DNA of 64,000 bases from JALYGY01 sp963800975. Lineage in GTDB: Bacteria; Actinomycetota; Rubrobacteria; Rubrobacterales; Rubrobacteraceae. The DNA is taken from NCBI GenBank assembly GCA_963800975.1, contig CAWDDB010000019.1, positions 124,001 through 188,000 on the forward strand, written 5' to 3'. The translations under genes were made by a program, and so were the position numbers. Position 1 is the stretch's first letter, and every line of letters starts with the position of its first letter. The notes below the pieces were generated by a model that was not told where the DNA came from, did not search any database, and saw only the letters and a list, made by a program, of their open reading frames with translations. This document shows, one piece after another, positions 52,612 to 60,291 of this stretch.

Positions 52612-52653
52612 TATTCACCCAACGTCCTAGTAAGGTTGGTGTTCTCGGAAGTT
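52612..52653 (+). repeat. Palindromic dispersed repeat copy C
   Basis: TATTCACCCAACGTCCTAGT then AAGGTTGGTGTTCTCGGAAG. CCAAC..GTTGG can pair, a compensated version of the hairpin in other copies. Confidence 0.75.
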
Positions 52654-52730
52654 GGGGCTAATCTCCCATAGAACCCTTGCGATGTTCACTACTAAACTAG
52701 CGCTAGGGATGACTAGGGAAGGAGGAGACG

Positions 52731-53099
52731 ATGGCCGAACGAGCTGCTACCGGTGGCATGGACCTTGAGGCCTTGAGGCGAGCCGCCGAAGGGAAGGACG
52801 CCGACTCGATGCTCGGCCTCTACGCCGACGACGCCGAGTACGTCCGGGTTGATCGCAACAGCACCCCCAGCTCCCCGATGACGCTGCGCGGCAAGGAGGA
52901 GATCTCGGAGTACCTTAGGGACGTCTTCGGCAGGGAGATGACCCACCGTATCGAGAACGAGGTCGTCGGAGAGGAGCGGGCGTCGTTCAACTGGGCGTGC
53001 GAATACCCGGACGGCACCAAGGTCCTCGCCGCCGAGACGGTCGAGTTGCGCGACGGCAAGATCGTGCGCCAGGTGAGCGTGCAGGCGTGGGACGAGTAG
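52731..53099 (+). CDS. SnoaL/NTF2-like protein
   Basis: 122 aa. L-E-A-L-R-R-A-A-E-G-K-D-A-D-S-M-L-G-L-Y-A-D-D-A-E-Y is the helix-strand opening of NTF2-like proteins; L-R-G-K-E-E-I-S-E-Y-L is the second helix; W-A-C-E-Y-P-D-G and V-E-L-R-D-G-K-I-V-R-Q the last strands. Function unknown; such proteins often accompany oxidoreductases. GGAAGGAGGAGACG precedes the ATG. The last 42 bp are duplicated at 51689. The cupin gene follows within 40 bp. Confidence 0.85.
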   Translation: MAERAATGGMDLEALRRAAEGKDADSMLGLYADDAEYVRVDRNSTPSSPMTLRGKEEISEYLRDVFGREMTHRIENEVVGEERASFNWACEYPDGTKVLAAETVELRDGKIVRQVSVQAWDE

Positions 53100-53139
53100 G
53101 CTAGCCGCGAGGACAGCGGAAGAAAGCAGGTGAGGCCAG

Positions 53140-53511
53140 TTGGCCCCAGAGAGTTTTCGGCGCAAGAGCCTAGACCAACCGGACGAGACCAGGACCTTCG
53201 AGAACGGCAAGGCCGAGGTCGTCACCCTCGGCGACTTCAGCGCTTCTCGGCTCGTGTTCGAGCCCGGCTGGAGGTGGTCGGAGAACGTCAAGCCCATAGC
53301 GGGCACCGACTCCTGCCAAGTCTTGCACACCGGCTACCAGATTTCGGGAAGGATGGCCATCAGGTTGGACGACGGCACGGAGGAAGAGTTCGGTCCCGGA
53401 GACGCCTACGTTATCCCACCGGGCCACGACGGTTGGGTGGTGGGCGACGAGACCGTGGTGATGGTGGACATGTCCAGGGCGACTGCCGAAGAGTACGCCA
53501 CGGGAGAATGA
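53140..53511 (+). CDS. Cupin-domain protein
   Basis: 123 aa single cupin. L-V-F-E-P-G-W-R-W-S-E-N-V-K-P-I and C-Q-V-L-H-T-G-Y-Q-I-S-G-R-M correspond to motif 1, and F-G-P-G-D-A-Y-V-I-P-P-G-H-D-G-W-V to motif 2 (G-D-x-x-x-x-P-x-G-H). Motif 1 has only one usual His, so metal binding may be incomplete. TTG 53140 is the likely start; a GCAGGTGAGG run lies before it. Probably co-transcribed with the SnoaL-like gene. Confidence 0.85.
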   Translation: MAPESFRRKSLDQPDETRTFENGKAEVVTLGDFSASRLVFEPGWRWSENVKPIAGTDSCQVLHTGYQISGRMAIRLDDGTEEEFGPGDAYVIPPGHDGWVVGDETVVMVDMSRATAEEYATGE

Positions 53512-53568
53512 CACTATCACCAGGAAGGGCCGGGGTTCTTGACGCAATCCCAACCCTTCCGCTCGTGC

Positions 53569-53609
53569 TTATTCACCCAGCTTCGCGGAAGTCGGGTTCT
53601 CGGAAGTCC
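53569..53609 (+). repeat. Palindromic dispersed repeat copy D
   Basis: TTATTCACCCAGCTTCGCGG then AAGTCGGGTTCTCGGAAGTCC; CTTC-GCG-GAAG forms the hairpin core. Homology with copy A continues to about 53710. Confidence 0.8.
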
Positions 53610-53755
53610 GCACAGCCCCGGTCCTATGCGGCTTGCATTCCCGACCACAGATATCTAGCCCATATGGGAGATGTGCCGTCCGTTGCTAGCCTGCTAAGGT
53701 GGTCCTCGTATGCGGTGGGCTCGCCGAAGGTAAGCTAGTCGGAAAGGAGAAGGTC

Positions 53756-54067
53756 TTGCGCTTCATGATCACGATGCACATGCCGACGGAGAAAGGCAAC
53801 GCGTTGGCCAGGGACGGCAGCCTCGGTTCGACCATCCAGTCCATAATGGAGGAACTCGAGCCCGAGGCGGCGTACTTCTGCGACGTAGAGGGCGCAAGAG
53901 GCGCATACATCGTCGTCGAAATGGACGACGCCTCTCAGATCCCCGCTATCGCGGAACCCTTGTTTCTCGGGCTGGATGCCACCGTTCAGGTCCATCCCGT
54001 GATGACCCCGGAGGACCTGGGCAAGGCGACCCCGGCGATCGAGCGAGCGGCCCAGAAGTACGGATAG
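53756..54067 (+). CDS. Small alpha/beta-barrel-like protein, DUF3303-like
   Basis: 103 aa. R-F-M-I-T-M-H-M-P opens a ferredoxin-like strand; G-S-T-I-Q-S-I-M-E-E-L-E-P-E-A-A-Y-F, G-A-Y-I-V-V-E-M-D-D-A-S-Q-I-P-A-I-A-E-P-L-F and H-P-V-M-T-P-E-D-L follow. The pattern matches small DUF3303-type dimeric alpha-beta proteins that are frequent in actinobacteria; role unknown. TTG 53756 is six bases after AAGGAG; ATG 53765 is the alternative. Confidence 0.72.
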   Translation: MRFMITMHMPTEKGNALARDGSLGSTIQSIMEELEPEAAYFCDVEGARGAYIVVEMDDASQIPAIAEPLFLGLDATVQVHPVMTPEDLGKATPAIERAAQKYG

Positions 54068-54111
54068 AGCCCCGCGCCGTTAGGTAGTAAGCGAAGGGAG
54101 GAGGTGATGGG

Positions 54112-54324
54112 ATGAAGAAACGCATCATGATGTTGGTCACGGTGGCGTTGGTCACGGCGGCGATGATGGTGGCTACGGCCATGCCCGCCCTCGCGATCAC
54201 GCCGTACGACTGCCGCGACACCTTGGCCGCGCTCTATCGTGGAGAAGAGCTCACGCCGCTGCAGCAGCAACTGGTCGAGCAGTACCCGAGCTTCGGAGCG
54301 TGCCTTCAGGCGAGCATCGAGTAA
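54112..54324 (+). CDS. Small secreted protein, unknown
   Basis: 70 aa. Residues 1-27 form a signal peptide (M-K-K-R, a hydrophobic run, A-M-P-A-L-A). The mature 43 residues have two Cys (Y-D-C-R-D and G-A-C-L) that may pair, and a helix L-T-P-L-Q-Q-Q-L-V-E-Q-Y-P. GGGAGGAGGTGATGGG is a very strong SD. A hairpin GGTCGGGG/CCCCGGCC at 54345-54368 follows as terminator. Confidence 0.7.
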   Translation: MKKRIMMLVTVALVTAAMMVATAMPALAITPYDCRDTLAALYRGEELTPLQQQLVEQYPSFGACLQASIE

Positions 54325-54344
54325 GGAAAGGTCCTAGGCGAAGG

Positions 54345-54368
54345 GGTCGGGGTGTAGCAGCCCCGGCC
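54345..54368 (+). terminator. Terminator of the small secreted-protein gene
   Basis: GGTCGGGG-TGTAGCAG-CCCCGGCC, 8-bp stem with one G-T pair, 20 bp after the stop. Confidence 0.65.
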
Positions 54369-54381
54369 CTCGCTCTTGCCC

Positions 54382-54422
54382 TTATTCACCCAACGTCGGG
54401 GAAGATGGGTTCTCGGAAGTCC
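54382..54422 (+). repeat. Palindromic dispersed repeat copy E
   Basis: TTATTCACCCAACGTCGGGG then AAGATGGGTTCTCGGAAGTCC, closest to consensus. After it, GCA.AGCCCCGGTCC is shared with copy D. Confidence 0.85.
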
Positions 54423-54511
54423 GCATAGCCCCGGTCCGATGGGAGTACGGCACCTGCAGAGGCGCAGACGGCAACGTCGCGGCGCCCTTGGTGGCGTCGC
54501 GTGTTCGGGGG

Positions 54512-54730
54512 ATGACGATGAGTCGTGATCGACCTATGGAGGAGAGCGCGTTGGAGGTGCACGACCAGTTGGTTGCCAAAGAGTTCGTCTTGGTGGACGA
54601 CGAGGGCAACATCGCGGCTTCCATCACGACGGCCCCCGCCGGGTTCATCGGGCTACACTTCGGTTCCCCGGAGCGGTGGCAGGCGTTCCGGCGCTGTGTG
54701 TTCCCGGTCTTGGAGGCGGAGCGGGCGCTA
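54512..54730 (+). pseudogene. Truncated gene, unknown regulator/signalling type
   Basis: Reads M-T-M-S-R-D-R-P-M-E-E-S-A-L-E-V-H, then E-F-V-L-V-D-D-E-G-N-I-A-A-S-I-T-T and runs into the antisense of the gene ending at 54728. V-D-D-E-G-N..A-x-x is seen in short beta-repeat proteins of actinobacteria. The 3' part is lost. Confidence 0.4.
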
Positions 54731-55306
54731 CCTCTCGGTGTCGACGCGGATGAACGGCGCAGGGAAGGGGAAGTTCGCGTCCCCGTTGACGAGTGTCGTG
54801 TTGTCGAAGACGATCGTCGCGGCCGCGGTCGCCGAGCGCTGCTTCCTTTTCGAGCCGGGGCCGTTGACCGTCGTCATAACGGGTCCGGTCCCAGTCCAGC
54901 TGGCGTCGACCGAAACCGTGTGCAACCCGCCACGGTTGTCCCGCACGTTGGCGAACGTGCCGCTGACACTCACGTTCTTTAGGTTATTAGCGTTGAACTG
55001 GGTCGGCGCCGGCTGAACGAAGCCCCAACTGAATGTTCCGTCCGGACACTGGCCCACGAACCCGACCCTGAGGTCCGGATTGGGATCAGGCGTCGTCCCC
55101 GCCGGGATGAAGTTGTCGGTCTCCACGATCAGGCGGCCGTCGGTCGCCGTGGTGCCATCGGGGCACTGGAATGGGGTCGACCAGCGGGCGGAGGCAACCT
55201 GCTCTGTGAAGCCAGTCTTGGGCTTGGCCGACGCCGAAGTGGGCGTTAATACCGCAAACACGGCGAGCAGCGCAAGAATGAATACGAAACGGGACCTTCG
55301 GGCCAT
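54728..55306 (-). CDS. Secreted protein of unknown function
   Basis: 192 aa. Signal peptide 1-27 (R-R-S-R, a hydrophobic run, S-A-S-A). The mature part is strand-rich, with two Cys (F-Q-C-P-D-G-T and G-Q-C-P-D-G-T), each in the repeat C-P-D-G-T, likely a disulfide. R-L-I-V-E-T-D-N-F-I-P-A-G and T-V-S-V-D-A-S-W-T-G-T-G-P suggest a beta sandwich. Such single-domain secreted proteins occur widely in actinobacteria without known role. AAGGAGGACCAGCC is a strong SD. Confidence 0.8.
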   Translation of the reverse strand: MARRSRFVFILALLAVFAVLTPTSASAKPKTGFTEQVASARWSTPFQCPDGTTATDGRLIVETDNFIPAGTTPDPNPDLRVGFVGQCPDGTFSWGFVQPAPTQFNANNLKNVSVSGTFANVRDNRGGLHTVSVDASWTGTGPVMTTVNGPGSKRKQRSATAAATIVFDNTTLVNGDANFPFPAPFIRVDTER

Positions 55307-56317
55307 GGCTGGTCCTCCTTCTCCTTAGGGTTTTTGGAAGCAGGCTGCCAGAGGCGAGGTCGCGGCCTACACCTGCGGCCAACGGATCAACGGTTCCCTG
55401 GGCCGGCCGCCGCGCCACCTGGCGGACCTACTGATCTAGCTCATTGCACATCAGTCGTCTAAGCACTCACTCGGCTTTGGTGTTAGTCGTCACAACGCCG
55501 AATGCAACGCCCCCTTCTACGCCGGTTGCTATACCTCGACAGCGTCTCTCGCAACGATCGTCTCTTCCTCTTCGGGTGACGCCTACGGCCAACCTACTCA
55601 CCTCCCTCCGCCCGACTTTCTCTGGGGTGTGCTCGTGCGCACCCCGAGAGGTCCATACGCATCTGCGGTGCCAACGGTTGACCGGTGGGTGGGACGCTAT
55701 CGGGTCTTCGTGACTTTATTCACCCGAGTGCGTGGAAGATATGTTCTCGGAAGGCCGGATGCAGGATCTTGTATAGATCTGGCCCAGACGGTCCAGAATC
55801 GCCTGCATAGAGCCTACGCCTGGTCATCATGACCGTGCACCTTGCTACGCGGGTGGATGGATATGTGGCAGCATGGATAATGTGGCATGGTGGGTATGGG
55901 CGGTTCAGCGATGGCGACTCTCGGAACACTAAACGGGTCGAGGTGGGGTTCCGCACCGTGCTGACCGAGGGTGGCGCCGAGCGGTTAGAGTTGGCGAGAG
56001 CTTAGAGAGATAACGCGCGACGCGGACCTGAGAAAAGTGTCGCTCGCCAGAGCCGAGGGAAGAAGAGGTATGCTGTCTGTCGCCGCGGCACGATGAGGAC
56101 GGCGGTTGGCGGTTCGCCGGGTAATGCGATGACGGTCCGCGTTCCCGTTTCCGGGCCAGGGGGCGTCAGATATCATCACTTTATGAGTGGTCGGCCCCGG
56201 TATTTGTTCGTTCGTCCTTGCCCGTGCGTAGGTGGGATGCGTGCGCGCTTCGGTGGGATCGGGTAATGTAAATCTCCCCTTGGGACGCCATAGGAGATCA
56301 GTAGGAGGTCGGACGGG
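55307..56317. other. 1-kb gene-free stretch with two repeats
   Basis: Holds dispersed repeat copy F (55716-55756) and a segment (55870-56003) that resembles 61700-61837: GCATGGATAATG[TC]GGC and GGCGCCGAGCGGTTAGA are shared. No ORF has an SD plus coding sense. Confidence 0.5.
55716..55756 (+). repeat. Palindromic dispersed repeat copy F
   Basis: TTATTCACCCGAGTGCGTGG then AAGATATGTTCTCGGAAGGCC; a more diverged copy. Confidence 0.65.
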
Positions 56318-57325
56318 ATGCGCGAAGATCCCGGATTGGATACCGAGAGGATCTTCGCTAGCCTTGAAGCGCACTATGACCTGAGCGTCGCCTCCGTCGC
56401 GTTCCTCCCCATCGGCTACGACCTCGACGCCGCCGTCTACGAGGTTGTCTCAGGCGACGGCGGCTGCTACTTCCTCAAGATCTGCTTCGGCCCGATCCAC
56501 GAGCCCGGCCTGCTGGTGTCGCGAACGCTGATCGACCTCGGGGTTAGGAACGTGCTTGCCCCTTTGCCAACGCGATCCTCGGACCTTTGGTGCCCGTTGG
56601 GTGGCTACCCCGGCTACGGCATCGTCCTCTATCCCTTCGTCCGCGGCGAGAGCGCGATGGTCGCCGGGATGTCCGACGAGCAGTGGCGGGAGTTCGGCTC
56701 CACGTTGCGGGTCGTGCACGACAGCGGGCTTGCGGAACGCCTACGCGGACGACTACCAGTCGAGACCTTCTCGCTCCCGTCGGCCGCTCTTGTGCGGCGG
56801 CTACTGACGCTGGTAGGCGACTCGGGGTTCGAAGGGTCGGCCGCCGCGCGATTCGCGGCGTTCTGGCGGGAGAACGCCGGGCGGATCCGCCGGATGCTCG
56901 TCCGGGCGGAGGAGCTGGGAAGGGCGCTGCGATCCAGGCCCTTCGAGCTCGTCCTCTGCCACGCGGACATCCACGCCGCCAACATCCTCGTCGGCGAAGA
57001 GGGTCGCATCTGGCTGGTCGACTGGGACGGCCCGCTAGTCGCTCCCAGGGAGCGCGACCTGCTCTTCGTGGTCGGCTCGAGGATCGCGAGGCCAGTGGAG
57101 CCGAGGGAAGAGGCCCTCTTCTTCGAGGGCTACGGGCCGTCCGAGGTCGACCCGATCGCCCTGGTCTACTACCGGTACGAGCGCGTCGTGGAGGACCTCG
57201 GCGAGATCGGGAAGAGCGTCCTACTAGACCCGGCTCTCGGCGAACGGGCGCGGGAGGAGGAGGCCGAGTTGGCCATGAGCTTTTTCGCGGTCGGCGGCGA
57301 CATCGACCGCGCGGAGATATTGTGA
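56318..57325 (+). CDS. Aminoglycoside phosphotransferase-family kinase, spectinomycin-type
   Basis: 335 aa. C-Y-F-L-K-I is strand 3 with the ATP Lys near residue 54; C-H-A-D-I-H-A-A-N (His215, Asp217, Asn222) is the Brenner-type catalytic loop; L-V-D-W-D-G (Asp235) binds Mg. The P-I-G-Y-D-L-D-A-A-V-Y opening and the overall length recall APH(9)-Ia-like spectinomycin phosphotransferases, which differ from other APH enzymes. Resistance is possible but unproven; housekeeping sugar or choline kinases share these motifs. TAGGAGATCAGTAGGAGG precedes the ATG. A dispersed repeat follows 9 bp after the stop. Confidence 0.82.
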   Translation: MREDPGLDTERIFASLEAHYDLSVASVAFLPIGYDLDAAVYEVVSGDGGCYFLKICFGPIHEPGLLVSRTLIDLGVRNVLAPLPTRSSDLWCPLGGYPGYGIVLYPFVRGESAMVAGMSDEQWREFGSTLRVVHDSGLAERLRGRLPVETFSLPSAALVRRLLTLVGDSGFEGSAAARFAAFWRENAGRIRRMLVRAEELGRALRSRPFELVLCHADIHAANILVGEEGRIWLVDWDGPLVAPRERDLLFVVGSRIARPVEPREEALFFEGYGPSEVDPIALVYYRYERVVEDLGEIGKSVLLDPALGERAREEEAELAMSFFAVGGDIDRAEIL

Positions 57326-57334
57326 AGTAGGCCG

Positions 57335-57375
57335 TTATTCACCCAACGACCTGGAAGCCGGATTCTCGGAGGTTC
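57335..57375 (+). repeat. Palindromic dispersed repeat copy G
   Basis: TTATTCACCCAACGACCTGG then AAGCCGGATTCTCGGAGGTTC, 9 bp after the kinase stop. Confidence 0.75.
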
Positions 57376-57402
57376 AGGGGCGAAAAGGAGGGGCACGGCA
57401 AT

Positions 57403-57408
57403 TAGACT
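57403..57408 (+). promoter_or_regulatory. -10 box TAGACT for a leaderless mRNA
   Basis: TAGACT stands exactly six bases before GTG 57415, as at 719/731. This places the transcript start at or next to the start codon. Confidence 0.5.
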
Positions 57409-57414
57409 AGGCGT

Positions 57415-58257
57415 GTGGTTACGGAGACCGATCTGAAGCTGGGCGACGGCCGGACGCTGCACGCGTACGACACGGGCGCGGACGGGGCGGACGGCCGCCT
57501 CGCCGTCTTCTGGCACCACGGCTCGCCGAACATCGGGGCTCCCCCAGAGCCCCTTTTCCCGGCCGCGGAAGAGTTCGGCATCCGCTGGGTGGGGTACGAC
57601 CGGCCCGGCTACGGCGGGTCGACCCCCCGCCCGGACCGGGACGTGGCGTCGGCGGCCGGCGACGTCTCCGCTGTCGCCGACGCTTTGGGCATCGACCGGT
57701 TCGCGGTCATGGGGCATTCAAGCGGCGGTTCGCACGCCCTGGCGTGCGCCGCGCTGCTGCCGGAACGCGTTTTGGGCGTGGTCGTCGTGGCCGGGATGGC
57801 CCCTTATGGCGCCGACGGGCTCGACTGGTTCGAGGGATTCGGCCCAGGCGGCGCGGCCCAGCTGCGCGCGGCGGCGGCCGGGCGCGCCGCGCTGGAGAAG
57901 CACCTGGCAGAGTCAGACGACGAGCCGGGGTTCACCCCCGAAGACGAAGCCGCCCTTGCCGGCGAGTGGTCGTGGTTCATCGACGTAGTCCGTCCCGCCC
58001 TCGCCGGCGGAATGGGGGCGTTCATCGATGACGATCTCGCCGGCGTCAGCGCGTGGGGGTTCGACCCAGCCGACGTCTTCGTCCCGGCCCTTTTCCTGCA
58101 CGGCGGCCGGGATCGGGTCGTGCCCAGCTCGCACGGCGAGTGGCTCGCGCGCCGTTGCCCCTCGGCCGAACTGTGGCTGCGCCCGGACGACGGGCACATC
58201 TCGGTACTCAACTCGGGCGCGGCGGCGGCCATGGGTTGGCTCCGCGAGCACGCCTAA
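57415..58257 (+). CDS. Alpha/beta-hydrolase
   Basis: 280 aa. H-H-G-S-P oxyanion loop near residue 34, nucleophile elbow G-H-S-S-G-G with Ser102, acid Asp in H-G-G-R-D-R-V-V-P, and His in D-D-G-H-I-S-V-L. A cap region (residues 130-200) is rich in Ala/Glu. Fold and length match proline-iminopeptidase/haloperoxidase-like hydrolases; substrate unknown. GTG 57415 lacks an SD but has the leaderless -10 described. The next dispersed repeat follows 19 bp after the stop. Confidence 0.9.
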   Translation: MVTETDLKLGDGRTLHAYDTGADGADGRLAVFWHHGSPNIGAPPEPLFPAAEEFGIRWVGYDRPGYGGSTPRPDRDVASAAGDVSAVADALGIDRFAVMGHSSGGSHALACAALLPERVLGVVVVAGMAPYGADGLDWFEGFGPGGAAQLRAAAAGRAALEKHLAESDDEPGFTPEDEAALAGEWSWFIDVVRPALAGGMGAFIDDDLAGVSAWGFDPADVFVPALFLHGGRDRVVPSSHGEWLARRCPSAELWLRPDDGHISVLNSGAAAAMGWLREHA

Positions 58258-58276
58258 GGGGGTGAGCCCCGAGTGG

Positions 58277-58318
58277 AATTCACCCACCTTCGGGGAAGGT
58301 AGATGTTCCCGGAAGCTC
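58277..58318 (+). repeat. Palindromic dispersed repeat copy H
   Basis: ATTCACCCACCTTCGGGGAA then GGTAGATGTTCCCGGAAGCTC; ACCTTC-GGG-GAAGGT is a perfect hairpin. Confidence 0.75.
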
Positions 58319-58464
58319 GGGAATCGGGTTTCGGCTGGCGAGCTTCCGCTCGATGTGGTGTCCAATTTAAGGTGATGGTGATGTAGTCTGGAAAGCCGAG
58401 AAGGACGGAGGGAGTCAGGATTGGGCCCCAGTATGCGTCAATTGGAGTAAAGCGCAAAGGTGCT

Positions 58465-58935
58465 ATGGAAGGAGTTGGTGTGCGTGAGAATCAGGACAAT
58501 CTGGCGGACGACAAAATCTCAGAATCGGGTCCGCTAGCTGGCGGGCGGGCGATAACGAAGGTGCCGGTTCAGGACCTAGATCGCGCAAGGGCTTTCTACC
58601 AATATAAGCTCGGGCTCACACCGGTAGAGGAGCGGGAGGGCGGGCTACGCTACCTCTGCTCCTCCGGGGAGTTCCATCTGTTCCTCTCAACGGGGGCGGC
58701 TTCCGGTACGTTCACTCAGCTGGGATTTGAGGTCGAGGACATAGGGGCTGCGATCGCGGATCTACGAAGCCGCGGGGTCGTTTTTGAGGAGTTCGAAATT
58801 CCTGGCGTTGAAGTCGACGAGAACGGGATAGTGAGAGTCGAGGATAACTATCCGAGCAAAGGTGTGGGAGAACGCGGGATTTGGTTTCGTGACAGCGAGG
58901 GCAACCTTCTAGGGTTGGGGCAGCCCGTATGGTAA
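58465..58935 (+). CDS. VOC/glyoxalase-like protein
   Basis: 156 aa with a 25-residue polar N-terminal tail. K-V-P-V-Q-D-L-D-R-A-R-A-F-Y-Q-Y-K-L-G-L opens the first VOC half; G-F-E-V-E-D-I-G-A-A-I-A-D-L-R-S-R-G-V-V-F closes strand 4; W-F-R-D-S-E-G-N-L-L-G-L-G-Q is the second-half motif. Metal ligands are not fully conserved (the usual His near residue 30 is absent), so binding or resistance functions are as likely as catalysis. ATG 58465 has AAAGGTGCT before it. 58936-59235 holds no gene. Confidence 0.85.
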   Translation: MEGVGVRENQDNLADDKISESGPLAGGRAITKVPVQDLDRARAFYQYKLGLTPVEEREGGLRYLCSSGEFHLFLSTGAASGTFTQLGFEVEDIGAAIADLRSRGVVFEEFEIPGVEVDENGIVRVEDNYPSKGVGERGIWFRDSEGNLLGLGQPVW

Positions 58936-59235
58936 GCGACTCGGCCGAAAAGCAATTGGAGATTGTTACTGACGGCACGAAACTCCCCTAACCAGTGGGT
59001 CGTCAAGGGCTAGGAGGTTCTGATCCCACGTGTGACTCACTGGCATGGGAAGCGTCCGGCAACATCTCGGCGAGGTCGAGGCCGTTCTGGAGAGCGGTCC
59101 AGGCTAGATTCGCGCACTTCATACTCGAAGGGTGCTGGATCACGCCCTTCAAGGCCGCCAGGTCGTCCATGTCCCGGTACTCCAAATCGTCGACCATCAT
59201 GGCTTTGGACCCTGAGATCTCGGCCCCCGCCTCTC

Positions 59236-60291
59236 CTACGGGCTCCGCCCACCGGAGATACCTGCCAGCCCGAGCCACCGGCGCCACCCCGAGGGTTCTC
59301 CACCGCCTTCGGATGGCAGCCAGTAGAACCCTCTGGTCCAAAGCTGGATGTCCTTCCAGTTGGCTTCGAGCAATCCGGGAATGTCTACGGTCCTTGCCTG
59401 TACGCGTTCGAAGAACGCATCGAGAAGCGCCACACGCTCAACCGTCGTCAGGTCGGCGACGGGAACGTAGCCGGATGCCGTTTGCGGCGAGACCAGCCGT
59501 CCGACCGCCGCCAGCCATAGCAGTCGACGCTCTTGCGCACTCGCCTCCACGAGCATTGCCTGTTCGAGCATATCGGTGCAATGAACCACCCAAGCTCTTG
59601 CGCGCTTCTCGGCGGGCCAGGTTGACCACTTCACGTGTACGTTATCGGCGTGGTACCGCTTGCGGTACAGCTCGCCAGGCACGCGCCGTAGCTCGCCCCA
59701 GCGTGCGACTGCTGCCATCCAGGTGGCCTCGGCCGAGAAATTCTCGATCTCGCTGGGACGGAGGCCGCCCGAGTGAAGTAACGCTTCGACGCGCGTCAGA
59801 CCGCGAAACGCGACTGCGGAATGATGCCCGTAAAGGAGCGCGAGCTGGCGTGCGGATCGGCTGCCGGTAACGGACGGCTGAACAATTCTCCGGTCTTGGA
59901 GTTGTCCAAAGGTTACGATGTCGCAATATACGACGGCGGCCTCGGGCGTTTGTCGGGCGTAGTCGATAAGAACTTCGAGATATCGCGGGTCGATCAGGTC
60001 GTCCTGCTGCATGTAACACCAATAGGGCGTTTCGACCTGCGACATCAACCAATTTATGTTGCCGACCCACCCGAGTCTTTCCGGCTGTATGGTTAGCCGG
60101 AAGCGGGGATCTCTCAGGAACGGCCTGCACAACCCTTCTGAGGCTGGATCCGGACCGTCCAAGGAGATGATGACCTCGATTTCCTGGTGGGTTTGCGCCT
60201 GTATCGAACAGAGCGTCTCTTCGACGAAGAGTTCGCCTCGGTAAACCGGAACGCCAACAGTGACGGTCTCTGCTCCGGACATCGCTCTCAA
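59236..60291 (-). CDS. Glycosyltransferase family 2
   Basis: 351 aa. T-V-G-V-P-V-Y-R-G-E (residues 11-20) is the GT2 opening; V-I-I-S-L-D-G-P-D supplies the first Asp; Y-M-Q-Q-D-D-L-I-D-P carries the metal-binding D-D (D-x-D equivalent). Residues 170-350 have a His/Arg-rich acceptor region and no membrane helix, so it is cytoplasmic. Its start overlaps the end of the FAD oxidoreductase by 4 bp (ATG at 60282 is also possible). The two are probably one operon for a modified sugar or natural product. Confidence 0.87.
   Translation of the reverse strand: MRAMSGAETVTVGVPVYRGELFVEETLCSIQAQTHQEIEVIISLDGPDPASEGLCRPFLRDPRFRLTIQPERLGWVGNINWLMSQVETPYWCYMQQDDLIDPRYLEVLIDYARQTPEAAVVYCDIVTFGQLQDRRIVQPSVTGSRSARQLALLYGHHSAVAFRGLTRVEALLHSGGLRPSEIENFSAEATWMAAVARWGELRRVPGELYRKRYHADNVHVKWSTWPAEKRARAWVVHCTDMLEQAMLVEASAQERRLLWLAAVGRLVSPQTASGYVPVADLTTVERVALLDAFFERVQARTVDIPGLLEANWKDIQLWTRGFYWLPSEGGGEPSGWRRWLGLAGISGGRSP

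Noticed and set aside
54733..54982. Plus-strand ORF extending to 164 aa
   Set aside because: Beyond 54730 it is the complement of the secreted-protein gene on the minus strand, which has a signal peptide and strong SD.
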